Below, one piece after another: positions 29,653 through 38,729 of a stretch of 64,000 bases of DNA. The position numbers and the translations under genes are program-made. Source of the stretch: Roseiarcus sp963765375 (GTDB lineage: Bacteria > Pseudomonadota > Alphaproteobacteria > Rhizobiales > Beijerinckiaceae); contig CAVXVZ010000003.1 of the NCBI GenBank assembly GCA_963765375.1, positions 682,001 through 746,000 of the forward strand, in the 5' to 3' direction. Under the pieces are notes generated by a model, which was not told the DNA's origin, ran no database searches, and saw nothing but the letters and a program-made list of their open reading frames with translations. Positions within the stretch are counted from its first letter, which is position 1. The number at the start of each line of letters is the position of its first letter.

Positions 29653-29829
29653 GGGCGTCCCTCGCCCCCGCAATATTGGAGTTTGAATCCGCGTTGCTGC
29701 AGATATTGTCGAATCCGGGATTGAAGCTGCAATCTCGGAGGCTCAGGATCGGGATTCGAGCAGGCGAATAATTCGCGTGCAGTCCGGAGCTTGCGTCGAA
29801 CCTCGTTCTCTCTTTCAGGGATCTTCGTC

Positions 29830-31221
29830 ATGAGCGCTGCTTTGAAGAGCCGTGCTGACCGATACGAGAAAGGCAGATTGCTGCGCTCGAGCGCCCCGCG
29901 CGAAGCCCACGCGGAGCTGCATGGCCGGCGTGATCGGGACGCCCTCGCCATTCTTGCGGAAACGGACGCCGGGCGCGTGCCGCAACTCCTGCCCGAGCGG
30001 TACAAGCGCATGATGGCGGACCCGTTCGCGTTTCTTCGCGGCGCCGCAGCCGTGATGGCGACCGATCTCGCCAGGCAGCCGATGGCGGGGGCGCCGGTTC
30101 AAGCCTGCGGCGACTGTCACCTGATGAATTTCGGCGCGTTCAACTCGCCCGAGGACAACATCCTCTTCGACATCAACGATTTCGACGAGACTTTGCCGGG
30201 CGTCGATTTCACCGTCGACGTCAAGCGTCTCTCCGCCAGCGTCGCGGTCGCGGCCAGGGCGGCGAACATGTCGGACAAGCGAGCGCGCAGCCTCGCGGCG
30301 GGCGCAGTGACCGCCTATCGCGAACACATGTTCGCGCTCACGGGCCTGTCTCCACTCGAAATCTGGCACAGCCGGATCGATCTCGAGGAGGAGCACAAGC
30401 ACATGGAGAGCGCCGAGCTACGGCGCAATCTTTCGACGGTGATCCGGCGCGCCCAGCATCGCGGGCTGGACAAGGACGACAACTTTCCGCATCTCGTCGC
30501 CCATGGAGAACCGAGGATCGCCGACAAGCCGCCGACAATCTTCCATATCGCTCCAAAGACGTTCGGGGCGCGCAAGATCGACTTTGCCCGGGGCTTCGCC
30601 CGCTACCGGGAAACGCTCACGCCCGACCGGAGTGTTCTTCTCGACCGTTATGAATTGAAGGATGTCGCCTTCAAGGCGGTCGGGGTCGGCTCGGTCGGCA
30701 CGATCTGCGTCGTCGGCCTGTTTCTGAGCGGCGACGGAGACCCGCTCTTCCTGCAAGTCAAGCAGGCCCAGCGCTCGGTGCTCGAGCGGCTGTCGGAAAA
30801 GCTTGCCTACCCAGGCCCGCAAGGCAAACGTGTGGTCGACGGGCAGCGAATGATGCAGGCGGCGAGCGATATTTTTTTAGGGTGGACCTCGGACGAGCCC
30901 CTGGGGCTCGAATTCTATGTCCGCATCCTCAAGAACCGCCGGCTCGGCGCGGTCAGCGATCTCGCCGAGCAGAAGGCGCTCTCGGAATACGCCCGCCTCT
31001 GCGGCCGAACGCTCGCCCGCTCCCACGCCCGCTCCGGCGACCCCGCCGTCATCGCCGGCTACATGGGCAGGAACGAAGCGTTCGACGACGCGCTCGCCTC
31101 ATTCGCGATGGCCTACGCCGAGCAGACCGTCAAGGATCATGCCGCGCTGGTGAAGGCGAAGAGCGGCTCGAAGGCCGAAACCACGCCGAAGAAGGCGAAG
31201 CGGGAGCGGAAGTCCGCGTAG
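29830..31221 (+). CDS. DUF2252 family protein
   Basis: This 463-residue protein starts at ATG 29830 (MSAALKSRADRYEKGRLLR). It has the DUF2252 landmarks: GDCHLMNFGAF (about residue 92), FDINDFDETLPG (112-123) with acidic residues resembling a kinase-like catalytic loop, and the later GVGSVGT and FLQVKQAQRSVLE segments. The family has an aminoglycoside-phosphotransferase-like fold, and its activity is not established. The C-terminus is a Lys-rich tail (TPKKAKRERKSA). It converges with ssb, 14 bp apart. Confidence 0.87.
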   Translation: MSAALKSRADRYEKGRLLRSSAPREAHAELHGRRDRDALAILAETDAGRVPQLLPERYKRMMADPFAFLRGAAAVMATDLARQPMAGAPVQACGDCHLMNFGAFNSPEDNILFDINDFDETLPGVDFTVDVKRLSASVAVAARAANMSDKRARSLAAGAVTAYREHMFALTGLSPLEIWHSRIDLEEEHKHMESAELRRNLSTVIRRAQHRGLDKDDNFPHLVAHGEPRIADKPPTIFHIAPKTFGARKIDFARGFARYRETLTPDRSVLLDRYELKDVAFKAVGVGSVGTICVVGLFLSGDGDPLFLQVKQAQRSVLERLSEKLAYPGPQGKRVVDGQRMMQAASDIFLGWTSDEPLGLEFYVRILKNRRLGAVSDLAEQKALSEYARLCGRTLARSHARSGDPAVIAGYMGRNEAFDDALASFAMAYAEQTVKDHAALVKAKSGSKAETTPKKAKRERKSA

Positions 31222-31235
31222 GGCCGGGCGTACAC

Positions 31236-31730
31236 TCAAAACGGAATGTCGTCGTCGATCGACCCCGCGCCGCCGCCGGTCGAGAGCGCCGGGCGGCGGT
31301 CGGCGCCGGAGGACTTGCCGAGGCTCTGGCGCTCTCCGCGCTCCTCGTCCGGGAAGCTCTGGCGATCAGCGCCGCCGCCGCGCGAGTCGAGCAGTTGCAG
31401 TTCGCCGCGGAAGCGCTGAAGCACGACCTCGGTCGTGTAGCGGTCGGCGCCCGACTGGTCCTGCCACTTGCGGGTCTGCAGTTGGCCTTCGAGATAAATT
31501 TTCGTGCCCTTCTTGCAGTATTGCTCGGCGACCTTGCCGAGGTTCTCGTTGAAGATGGCGATGTTGTGCCACTCGGTCTTCTCCTTGCGCTCGCCCGAGG
31601 TTTTGTCGCGCCAGGTCTCGGAGGTGGCGACCGTGAAACTCACCAACTGGTCGCCGGAGGGAAGCCGCCGCACTTCCGGGTCCTTGCCCAGATTGCCGAC
31701 CAGAATGACTTTGTTGACGCTGCCCGCCAT
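31236..31730 (-). CDS. ssb: single-stranded DNA-binding protein
   Basis: This 164-residue protein has an OB fold (MAGSVNKVILVGNLGKDPEV, WHNIAIFNENLGKVAEQYCK) and a Gly-rich linker. It ends with the acidic DDDIPF tip that recruits partners such as RecO, PriA and RarA. The ATG at 31730 is chosen over 31745 because SSBs begin M-A-G-S-V-N-K. It is divergent from uvrA, as in many alphaproteobacteria. The SOS box at 32019 lies much closer to uvrA. Confidence 0.95.
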   Translation of the reverse strand: MAGSVNKVILVGNLGKDPEVRRLPSGDQLVSFTVATSETWRDKTSGERKEKTEWHNIAIFNENLGKVAEQYCKKGTKIYLEGQLQTRKWQDQSGADRYTTEVVLQRFRGELQLLDSRGGGADRQSFPDEERGERQSLGKSSGADRRPALSTGGGAGSIDDDIPF

Positions 31731-32114
31731 GATCCTCTCCTTCACGCTTCAAAAATCGTACTGCATGGCCGGGTCGGCGACCCGGCCTCGGCATCACGGT
31801 CAGCGACCGCGCCCTACACCGCCAGCGACCGCGCCTGTAGGCAGCCGCGCCCTACAAACCATCCTTAGCCGAAAACGCGCTGCTTCGGCGCGATAAAACC
31901 GCCTCGCCTCTTCCACTTGTCCACATCTCGACTGGCGGCCCGCTTGGGAACCGGCGCCATCGCAACTACATTAACCAGGAACCGCGGGTCCGGCCGCCCG
32001 AAGAGGCGCCTTTTCCGTGTTCTGTATTTGTTCTAACATTGGCGGGCGGCTCGCGCAAGGGCGATTCGCGCCGACGCCGCCTCGCCGCTAAGGAACGTGC
32101 CCCCAGGAGCCGTC
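31731..32114. other. ssb-uvrA divergent control region
   Basis: These 384 bp hold promoters for both genes and the LexA site at 32019-32033. The stretch 31785-31855 contains three near-repeats of GCGACCGCGCC(C)TAC (around 31804, 31825 and 31846), separated by about 21 bp. No reading frame with recognisable features is present. Confidence 0.5.
32019..32033 (+). promoter_or_regulatory. LexA (SOS) box upstream of uvrA
   Basis: GTTCTGTATTTGTTC is an exact GTTC-N7-GTTC, the binding site of alphaproteobacterial LexA. It lies 82-96 bp before the uvrA start. DNA damage induction of uvrA through LexA cleavage is established for the group; here it is inferred from the site. Confidence 0.85.
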
Positions 32115-35075
32115 ATGGCCGGACCCAATTCGCAGGCGCGCGCGCCTCGCCCGTCCAAGGACCCGCCCGTCGAAGCTGAGCGCGTCGAAGCTCTGTTCGG
32201 CGGCCGGGCGATCGTGGTCCGCGGCGCGCGCGAGCACAACCTCAAGAACGTCGACCTCGTCATCCCGCGCGACAAGCTGGTCGTGTTCACGGGCCTCTCG
32301 GGCTCGGGCAAGTCCTCGCTCGCCTTCGACACCATCTACGCCGAGGGTCAGCGGCGCTATGTCGAGTCGCTTTCGGCCTATGCACGCCAGTTCCTCGAGA
32401 TGATGCAGAAGCCGGACGTCGACCAGATCGACGGCCTGTCGCCGGCGATCGCGATCGAGCAGAAGACGACGTCGAAGAACCCGCGCTCGACCGTCGGCAC
32501 GGTGACTGAGATCCACGACTACATGCGCCTGCTCTGGGCGCGGGTCGGCATCCCCTATTCGCCCGCCACGGGCCTCCCGATCGAGAGCCAGACGGTGAGC
32601 CAGATGGTCGACCGGGTGCTGGCGCTGCCCGAGCGCGCGCGACTCTATCTTCTCGCGCCGGTCGTGCGGGGCCGGAAGGGCGAATACCGCAAGGAAATCG
32701 CCGACTTCATGAAGCGCGGCTTCCAAAGGCTCAAGGTCGACGGCCAGTTCTATGAGATTGCGGACGCCCCCGCGCTCGACAAGAAGCTCAAGCACGACAT
32801 CGAGGTCGTCGTCGACCGCATTGTCGTACGCCCCGACATGGGCGCGCGCCTCGCCGAGAGTTTCGAGACCGCGCTCGAGCTCGCGGACGGCCTCGCCGCG
32901 GTCGAATTCGCCGATAAGGCTGAGGGCGAGAGCGAGCCGCGGCGCATCGTGTTCTCCTCCAAGTTCGCCTGCCCGGTCTCGGGCTTTACCATCGCCGAGA
33001 TCGAGCCGAGGCTGTTCTCGTTCAACAATCCGTTCGGCGCCTGTCCGGTGTGCGGCGGGCTTGGCTCGGAACTCAGGGTTGACGATTCGCTCGTCGTCCC
33101 GAACCCGAGGCTCGCCTTGCGCCAGGGCGCGATCGCGCCGTGGGCCAAGTCGAGCTCGCCCTATTATCTGCAGACGCTCGAGGCGCTGGCGCGGCATTGC
33201 AAGTTTCGCCTCGACAGGCCCTGGAGCGAGTTGCCGGCGGAGGCGCGCCGCGTGATCCTGCACGGCTCGGGCGAGGAGGAGATCCGTTTCGCCTATGACG
33301 ACGGCCTGCGCGCCTACGAAGTCAAGAAGCCGTTCGAGGGGGTGGTCGCCAATCTCGAGCGGCGCTACCGCGAGACCGAAAGCGAGTGGTCGCGCGAGGA
33401 GATCCAGCGGTACATGACCGCGACGCCGTGCGAAGCGTGCCACGGTTTTCGCCTCAAGCCCGAGGCGCTGGCGGTCAAGATCGACGGCCAGCACATCGGG
33501 GAAGTGAGCCTGCTCTCGGTCAAAGCCGCCATCGACTGGGCCAAGGGCTTGCCGGCGAAGCTCGACCCCAAGCGCAACGAGATCGCCGGCCGGGTGCTCA
33601 AGGAGATCGTCGATCGCCTGACCTTCCTCAGCGACGTCGGCCTCGACTATCTGACCCTCTCGCGCGCATCGGGCACGCTGTCGGGCGGCGAGAGCCAGCG
33701 GATCCGGCTCGCCTCGCAAATCGGCTCGGGCCTCACTGGCGTCCTCTATGTGCTCGACGAGCCTTCGATCGGCCTCCACCAGCGCGACAATGCGCGGCTC
33801 CTCGATACGCTCAGGCGGCTGCGGGGCTTAGGCAATACGGTCATCGTGGTCGAGCACGACGAGGACGCGATCTCGGCCGCCGATTATGTCGTCGACGTCG
33901 GCCCGGGCGCGGGCGTGCATGGCGGCGAGATCGTGGCCGAGGGAACGCCGGCCGAGATCGCCGCCAATCCCGCTTCGCTGACCGGCCAGTTCCTGTCGGG
34001 CGAGCGGACGGTCGCGATCCCGTCGAGGCGTCGGGCCGCCGAGCCCGGCCGCGAGCTGACCATCGTCGGCGCCCGCGGCAACAACCTTAAGGACGTGACG
34101 GCGACGATTCCGCTCGGGCTCTTCACTTGCGTCACCGGGGTGTCGGGCGGCGGAAAGTCGACCCTCGTCATCGACACGCTCTACAAGGCCGCCGCGCGCA
34201 GCCTGAACGGCGCGAGCGAGCCGCCTGCGCCGCATGACCGCATCGACGGCCTCGAACAAATCGACAAGGTGATCGACATCGACCAGTCGCCGATCGGCCG
34301 AACCCCGCGCTCCAATCCGGCCACCTATACGGGCGCCTTCACCCCCATCCGCGACTGGTTCGCTGGCCTGCCGGAGGCCAAGGCGCGCGGCTATCTGCCG
34401 GGGCGATTCTCGTTCAACGTCAAGGGCGGCCGGTGCGAAGCCTGCCAGGGCGACGGCGTGATCAAGATCGAGATGCACTTTTTGCCCGACGTCTACGTCA
34501 CCTGCGACGTGTGCAAGGGCAAGCGCTACGACCGCGAGACGCTCGAAGTGCGCTACCGCGACAGGTCGATCGCCGACGTGCTCGACATGACGGTCGAGGA
34601 GGCGGCGGACCTGTTCAAGGCGGTGCCGTCGATCCGCGACAAGATGGAGACCCTGAAGCGCGTCGGCTTGGGCTATGTGAAGGTCGGCCAGCAGGCGACG
34701 ACGCTTTCGGGGGGGGAGGCGCAACGGGTCAAGCTCGCCAAGGAATTGTCGCGCCGCTCGACCGGGCGCACCCTTTACATCCTCGATGAGCCGACGACGG
34801 GACTCCATTTCCACGACGTTGCGCAACTCCTCGACGTGCTGCACGAGCTCGTCGACCAGGGCAACACGATGATCGTCATCGAGCACAATCTCGAAGTGGT
34901 GAAGACCGCCGACTGGATCATCGACATGGGCCCGGAAGGCGGCGACGCCGGCGGCGAGGTCGTCGCCCACGGCACGCCCGAGCAGATCGCCCGCAACGCG
35001 AACAGCTACACCGGCCAGTACCTTAAGCCGGTGCTGGCGCGGAAGGCGAAGGGCGGACGACGGGCGGCGGAGTAG
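32115..35075 (+). CDS. uvrA: excinuclease ABC subunit A
   Basis: This 986-residue protein starts at ATG 32115 with AGGAG 6 bp upstream. It has two ABC ATPase units: Walker A GLSGSGKSS and signature LSGGESQRIRLA in the first, GVSGGGKSTLV and LSGGEAQRVKLAKEL in the second. Zn-binding cysteine pairs are at CPVCGG/CEACHG and CEACQG/CDVCKG. UvrA dimers find bulky DNA damage and load UvrB. It is controlled by the LexA box at 32019. Its last 66 bp are duplicated at 38761-38826. Confidence 0.97.
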   Translation: MAGPNSQARAPRPSKDPPVEAERVEALFGGRAIVVRGAREHNLKNVDLVIPRDKLVVFTGLSGSGKSSLAFDTIYAEGQRRYVESLSAYARQFLEMMQKPDVDQIDGLSPAIAIEQKTTSKNPRSTVGTVTEIHDYMRLLWARVGIPYSPATGLPIESQTVSQMVDRVLALPERARLYLLAPVVRGRKGEYRKEIADFMKRGFQRLKVDGQFYEIADAPALDKKLKHDIEVVVDRIVVRPDMGARLAESFETALELADGLAAVEFADKAEGESEPRRIVFSSKFACPVSGFTIAEIEPRLFSFNNPFGACPVCGGLGSELRVDDSLVVPNPRLALRQGAIAPWAKSSSPYYLQTLEALARHCKFRLDRPWSELPAEARRVILHGSGEEEIRFAYDDGLRAYEVKKPFEGVVANLERRYRETESEWSREEIQRYMTATPCEACHGFRLKPEALAVKIDGQHIGEVSLLSVKAAIDWAKGLPAKLDPKRNEIAGRVLKEIVDRLTFLSDVGLDYLTLSRASGTLSGGESQRIRLASQIGSGLTGVLYVLDEPSIGLHQRDNARLLDTLRRLRGLGNTVIVVEHDEDAISAADYVVDVGPGAGVHGGEIVAEGTPAEIAANPASLTGQFLSGERTVAIPSRRRAAEPGRELTIVGARGNNLKDVTATIPLGLFTCVTGVSGGGKSTLVIDTLYKAAARSLNGASEPPAPHDRIDGLEQIDKVIDIDQSPIGRTPRSNPATYTGAFTPIRDWFAGLPEAKARGYLPGRFSFNVKGGRCEACQGDGVIKIEMHFLPDVYVTCDVCKGKRYDRETLEVRYRDRSIADVLDMTVEEAADLFKAVPSIRDKMETLKRVGLGYVKVGQQATTLSGGEAQRVKLAKELSRRSTGRTLYILDEPTTGLHFHDVAQLLDVLHELVDQGNTMIVIEHNLEVVKTADWIIDMGPEGGDAGGEVVAHGTPEQIARNANSYTGQYLKPVLARKAKGGRRAAE
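35008..35075 (+). repeat. uvrA 3' end, proximal copy of a direct repeat
   Basis: These bases encode TGQYLKPVLARKAKGGRRAAE and the stop. A second copy at 38761-38826, same orientation, reads TGQYLKPVLARKGKARRSAAE and stop. The first 38 bp differ at a single position (CTT/CTC), and the remainder diverges. The 3.7 kb between them hold two toxin-antitoxin pairs, a small membrane protein and an IS1182-family element. Confidence 0.8.
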
Positions 35076-35201
35076 CCTCTTGGCAGTGAGGAACGCGAGT
35101 GCGCATTAGGGCAACGCCCGGACGCCACGACAAAATTCTCGGACCAAGACAGTATGGAAACCATGCATCGCCGAGTCCGGAGACTTGATGTAGAACATGC
35201 C

Positions 35202-35498
35202 ATGAAGAGACGAGATGCGATCATAGCTTTGAGGGGGCAAGCCGACGCCGTGAGAGCGCTCGGGGCTACGTCGCTCTATCTCTTCGGATCCACCGCGCGC
35301 GATGAATCCGGCGTCGGCAGCGATATCGATCTCTTCATCGAGTACGATCGCAGCAGCCGCTTCTCACTTGTCGAGCTGGTCGGCATCAAGCAACTCCTGG
35401 AGGGCCGTCTCGGCGCCTCGGTCGACTTGACCACCCGCGACAGCCTGGACCCGCTCCTTCGGGACCGAATCGAGGCTGCGGCCGAGCGCGTATTTTGA
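35202..35498 (+). CDS. MntA-like nucleotidyltransferase antitoxin
   Basis: This 98-residue minimal nucleotidyltransferase starts at ATG 35202. The motif GSTARDESGVGSDIDLFIEYD contains the GS-x10-D-x-D core. In HepT/MntA systems this partner neutralises the HEPN toxin by adding AMP to it. The gene overlaps the next one by 4 nt (TTGA at 35495-35498), the usual arrangement of the pair. It lies just downstream of uvrA in a segment bracketed by uvrA-tail repeats. Confidence 0.87.
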   Translation: MKRRDAIIALRGQADAVRALGATSLYLFGSTARDESGVGSDIDLFIEYDRSSRFSLVELVGIKQLLEGRLGASVDLTTRDSLDPLLRDRIEAAAERVF

Positions 35499-35845
35499 CG
35501 AAGCGCCTCGTCCGTCCGGCGCTTCGCGCCATTCTCGAGGCGATCGAAGGCGTGGAGAACGCCACGCGGGGTAAGACGCTCGACGACTACGGCGCCGATT
35601 GGCTTCTCCGTCACGGGGTCCAACGCGGCATCGAGATCGTATCAGAGGCCGCGCGCCGCGTTCCCCCTGAACTCCAAGCGCATGCGCCGCAAATTCCCTG
35701 GCCGCAGATCATGGGAATCGGCAATGTGCTGCGGCATGAATATCACCGAATCTCCGACCCGCTGATTTGGAACGTCGCGCGAGAATATCTGCCGCCTCTG
35801 AAGGCCGCAGTGCTCGCCATCGAGGCGGAATTGAAGGAAAAGTGA
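35495..35845 (+). CDS. HepT-like (DUF86) HEPN ribonuclease toxin
   Basis: This 116-residue all-alpha HEPN protein starts from TTG 35495 inside the preceding gene's stop. The family motif R-x4-H-x-Y reads G-N-V-L-R-H-E-Y here (MGIGNVLRHEYHRI). The His and Tyr are kept, but the canonical Arg five residues before the His is Gly, and an Arg stands directly before the His instead. HepT proteins cleave RNA and are silenced by the adjacent nucleotidyltransferase. Whether this variant is active cannot be told from sequence. Confidence 0.85.
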   Translation: MTKRLVRPALRAILEAIEGVENATRGKTLDDYGADWLLRHGVQRGIEIVSEAARRVPPELQAHAPQIPWPQIMGIGNVLRHEYHRISDPLIWNVAREYLPPLKAAVLAIEAELKEK

Positions 35846-35986
35846 AGACCCCCCCGGCGAAAAAGCTGGCGCGCGCATCTTTCTTTCGATGGCGTCGAGA
35901 CAATCCGCCCGGCGGAGTGAAGCGCCATTCGGCTTGGCGGACCCGGACATTCAGGATATATAACCGGTCATTTGCAGGAGGTTGAC

Positions 35987-36289
35987 ATGACCGGCTCCGC
36001 GCAGAAAAGCGCCGTGAACGCGTATCGGGAGCGCCTCGCCCGGCGTGGCATCGCGCGGTTCGAAGTGCTCGGGCGCGAAGCGGACCGTGATTTGATCCGA
36101 TCCGTGGCGAAGCATCTTGCCGGCGACGGGCCGGAGGCTTCGGCGCTCAGGGATGCAATTCGACGTTCGATCGGCTCGAATCCGGCGAAAAAGGGAGGCG
36201 TTCTCTCGGCATTGCGCCGTTCGCCGCTCGTCGGCGCCGATCTCATATTCGAACGGCCGCGCATCGAAGGCAGGAAAGTCTCGATGTGA
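35987..36289 (+). CDS. putative antitoxin of a VapBC-type pair
   Basis: This 100-residue protein starts at ATG 35987 behind a strong GCAGGAGG. It is basic, mostly helical (NAYRERLARRGIARFEVLG, ASALRDAIRRSIG), with a C-terminal FERPRIEGRKVSM that could wrap the toxin. Its stop overlaps the VapC start (GTG at 36286). I assign the antitoxin role by position and size; I do not recognise a standard AbrB or MetJ fold. Confidence 0.75.
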   Translation: MTGSAQKSAVNAYRERLARRGIARFEVLGREADRDLIRSVAKHLAGDGPEASALRDAIRRSIGSNPAKKGGVLSALRRSPLVGADLIFERPRIEGRKVSM

Positions 36290-36708
36290 CCGACTACCTT
36301 CTCGATACGAATATTGTCAGCGACGTCACCAAGCTCGCGCCTTCGCAGCGCCTCGTCGACTGGCTGGCGGTGCAGGACGACCGGCGGCTGTTCATTGCCG
36401 CGTTGACGCTCGGGGAAGTCGGGCGCGGCATTCTCGCCTTGCCGACTGGACGAAAGCGGAAAGCGCTTGAAGCTTGGTTCCTCGGCGCCGAGGGGCCCGC
36501 CGCGCTTTTCGCTGGACGCATCCTCTCCTTCGATTCGAGAGCGGCGCTTGAATGGGCGGAACTCATGGCCGAAGGCGACAGGAAGGGGCGTCCCCGCAGT
36601 GCAATCGATATGATGATCGCCGCCGTCGCGAGGGCCAACGACTGCGTGGTCGTCACCGGGAACGCAAGGGATTTAGCAGGGGTCGAGGTTTTCAATCCCC
36701 ATAATTGA
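36286..36708 (+). CDS. vapC: VapC-type PIN-domain ribonuclease toxin
   Basis: This 140-residue PIN protein starts at GTG 36286. Acidic catalytic residues are in YLLDTNIVSD (Asp7), TLGEVGRG (Glu), and SAIDMMIAAVA followed by TGNARDL (two Asp). These form the Mg-dependent active site that cleaves RNA, for known members mostly initiator tRNA or rRNA. It overlaps the antitoxin gene by 4 nt. The cluster of two toxin-antitoxin pairs here favours retention of the segment. Confidence 0.9.
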   Translation: MTDYLLDTNIVSDVTKLAPSQRLVDWLAVQDDRRLFIAALTLGEVGRGILALPTGRKRKALEAWFLGAEGPAALFAGRILSFDSRAALEWAELMAEGDRKGRPRSAIDMMIAAVARANDCVVVTGNARDLAGVEVFNPHN

Positions 36709-36741
36709 ATCGTACGGATGGATTTTTCTTGCGTCGCGTCC

Positions 36742-36939
36742 TTACCGGGAACGGTTTCGAGCCAGGGCCCGCTCGACATAATATCGACCGACCTGCTCGG
36801 CATTGTAGCCGCCATAAGCGCCGAGCAGCGCCCCTGGGATCAGCACCCACGGGGACGACGAATAAATGACGCATAGTCCCGCGACGATCGCGGCGCCAGC
36901 GAGCGCCATCCAGGTCGAAAACTCGGACGATCCCGTCAT
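36742..36939 (-). CDS. small two-helix membrane protein, paralogue of 40801-41010
   Basis: This 65-residue protein has two hydrophobic helices (WMALAGAAIVAGLCVIY and WVLIPGALLGAYGGY) and a basic C-terminus (ERALARNRSR). A close paralogue lies at 40801-41010 with the same SSEFSTW/GSAEFSTW start and ERALARNR end. The two therefore represent a real conserved gene family of unknown function, probably in the inner membrane. Confidence 0.7.
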   Translation of the reverse strand: MTGSSEFSTWMALAGAAIVAGLCVIYSSSPWVLIPGALLGAYGGYNAEQVGRYYVERALARNRSR

Positions 36940-37149
36940 TTTCTCTCCCTATCGCGTCAAGCGGGCGACGGCGGCGAAATTGCCCGCCTTATGCCAGAAG
37001 CCGAGCCTGACATCAGCAATCTATGCGGCCCGAGGAGCGGAAAGCGAGACTTCGGCAATGTCGCGATGATCCCATATCCCAATGAGACATCCGTCGTCCC
37101 TGTTCGGATAACGCGACAAGGAAACGGGTCATGGCGCGCAGTAGGCTGG

Positions 37150-38729
37150 CTAGGAGCCTGTCTGCTTAATCCCGGCGAGATGGGATTTGAACCGCTCAAG
37201 CCAGTCGGAGAGCCGGATGCAGCAAATTCGCGCATCCGGTTTGATGTAAGGGTGGAAGCTTTGCGGCCATCGTTCGTTGCACCGTTTCCGAGGTGGCGAA
37301 GCTCAGCCGGTTGCGAGTGCGGCAAGGGACGGGGTCCGCCCCTGGGCGAGCTTCAAGATATTGTGGGCGAGGCAGACGAGGCCCCACTCGTTGGCGACCT
37401 TCTCGACGCCGCGCAAGAGAAACTGACGGAAGCCGCGCGCCTGCTTGATCTGTCCGAACACCGGCTCAGGCAGCTGCTTTCTTAAGCGGTAGGGGCTGGA
37501 GTGCCCGCCGGCCTTGATTATTTCGCGCATGGCGGCGACGCGGGCGCCGCCGCCTTCTCCTTCCCCGGCGTGCTTGGCCCGCCCCGGCGCGATATAGGCG
37601 TCGATCTCGCGTTCCTCCATCGCCGCAAGGTTGGCCTCGGAGCAATAGCCCGCGTCCGCCGACAGTTGCGTCGGCTTCTTGCCCAGATTGGCTTCGATGG
37701 CGTCGGCGATCGGCGCCAATTGATGTTGATCGCTCTGCTTCGCGTCGAGGCCGTGGGCGACGATCACCTGCGCCGTCGCGTCGACCGCCGCCTGCGCATT
37801 GTAGCCCTGGATGAAGCCGTCCTTGGTTTTCATGATGCGGCTTTCGGGATCGGTGAAGTTCTTCTGCGCTTTGGGGTCGGGCTCTTCGGATGGCGGGGCG
37901 GCGGGCTTGCCCGGTTTCTTGCGGCCCTCGGCTTGTCGCCGCTCCTCGGCCTCGGCCTGCGCTTTGGCCTTGGCCGCCGCGGCCGCTTTCGCCTCGGCCT
38001 CCAATTCGGCCTTCGCCGCCCGGATCTTCTCGGCGCGCTTCTTCTTGTCGGCAACCCATTTGGGCAGCTCCTCGCCGCTCTTGTCGCGGCCGAAGGCTCT
38101 GTCTTCCTCGGCGTCCGCAGCCGCGGCTGCGCTCAGCCACCGCTCGACCTCGGCCTCGAGCTCCGCCGCACGCTTCTCCATCCGCTCGTAGCTCATCGCC
38201 TTGTGCTTGGAGGCGTTCGCCTTGATCTTCGTCCCGTCGAGCGCGACATGGCCAAGCTTCACAAATCCCGCCTGTTCGCACAGCTTGAGAACTTGCCCGA
38301 ACAGTCCCGCAAGCGCCTTCAGGTGTCGCTTGCGGAAGTCGGAGACGGTGCGAAAATCCGGCGGATCGAGCCCGACAATGCTCATGAAGTCGACCCGTTC
38401 GCGCGTCGCCTTGGCGATCCGGCGCGACGAGTAGACGCCGTGACAATAGCCGTACAGCAACAGCGCCGTCATCATCGCCGGGTCAAACGGCGGCTGCCCG
38501 CGCTCGCTCGCATACGCGGCTTCGATCTCACCAAGGTTGAGATGCTCGAGCACAAGCGCCAAAATGAAGCGAGCCAGATGGTCCTCGCCGACAAAGTCCT
38601 GCACGCTCGGCGGCAACAACAGCGGCTGATCGATCGTCCAGGGCCGGAAGGTCTTGCTCATAAGCAAGCAGAATCCGATTCGCGCAAACGCCGCCACCAA
38701 AATCCCCCATTTCTCGGACAGGCTCCTAG
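37150..38729 (-). mobile_element. IS1182-family insertion sequence, copy A
   Basis: The ends are inverted repeats GAGCCTGTC (37154 on the left; complement on the right ending 38725), each bordered by CTAG (37150-37153, 38726-38729). The total with both CTAGs is 1580 bp, identical to copy B at 46692. CTAG is read as a 4-bp target duplication because all three elements of this type in the window show it. Copy A lies in opposite orientation to copy B. Confidence 0.88.
37303..38661 (-). CDS. IS1182-family transposase (copy A)
   Basis: Translation from ATG 38661 (MSKTFRPWTIDQPLLLPPSV) gives 452 residues. It has N-terminal DUF772-type helices (DHLARFILALVLEHL, GYCHGVYSSRRIAKATRERV) and VALDGTKIKANASKHKAMSY with the first catalytic Asp. 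A long Lys/Ala/Glu-rich coiled segment follows, then LSADAGYCSEANL (Asp) and LPEPVFGQIKQARGFRQFLLRG (Glu). The frame is intact. It differs from copy B by about seven residues. Confidence 0.92.
   Translation of the reverse strand: MSKTFRPWTIDQPLLLPPSVQDFVGEDHLARFILALVLEHLNLGEIEAAYASERGQPPFDPAMMTALLLYGYCHGVYSSRRIAKATRERVDFMSIVGLDPPDFRTVSDFRKRHLKALAGLFGQVLKLCEQAGFVKLGHVALDGTKIKANASKHKAMSYERMEKRAAELEAEVERWLSAAAAADAEEDRAFGRDKSGEELPKWVADKKKRAEKIRAAKAELEAEAKAAAAAKAKAQAEAEERRQAEGRKKPGKPAAPPSEEPDPKAQKNFTDPESRIMKTKDGFIQGYNAQAAVDATAQVIVAHGLDAKQSDQHQLAPIADAIEANLGKKPTQLSADAGYCSEANLAAMEEREIDAYIAPGRAKHAGEGEGGGARVAAMREIIKAGGHSSPYRLRKQLPEPVFGQIKQARGFRQFLLRGVEKVANEWGLVCLAHNILKLAQGRTPSLAALATG

Noticed and set aside
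32088..33779. 563-codon minus-strand frame within uvrA
   Set aside because: It has no recognisable domain, and uvrA motifs are complete on the other strand.
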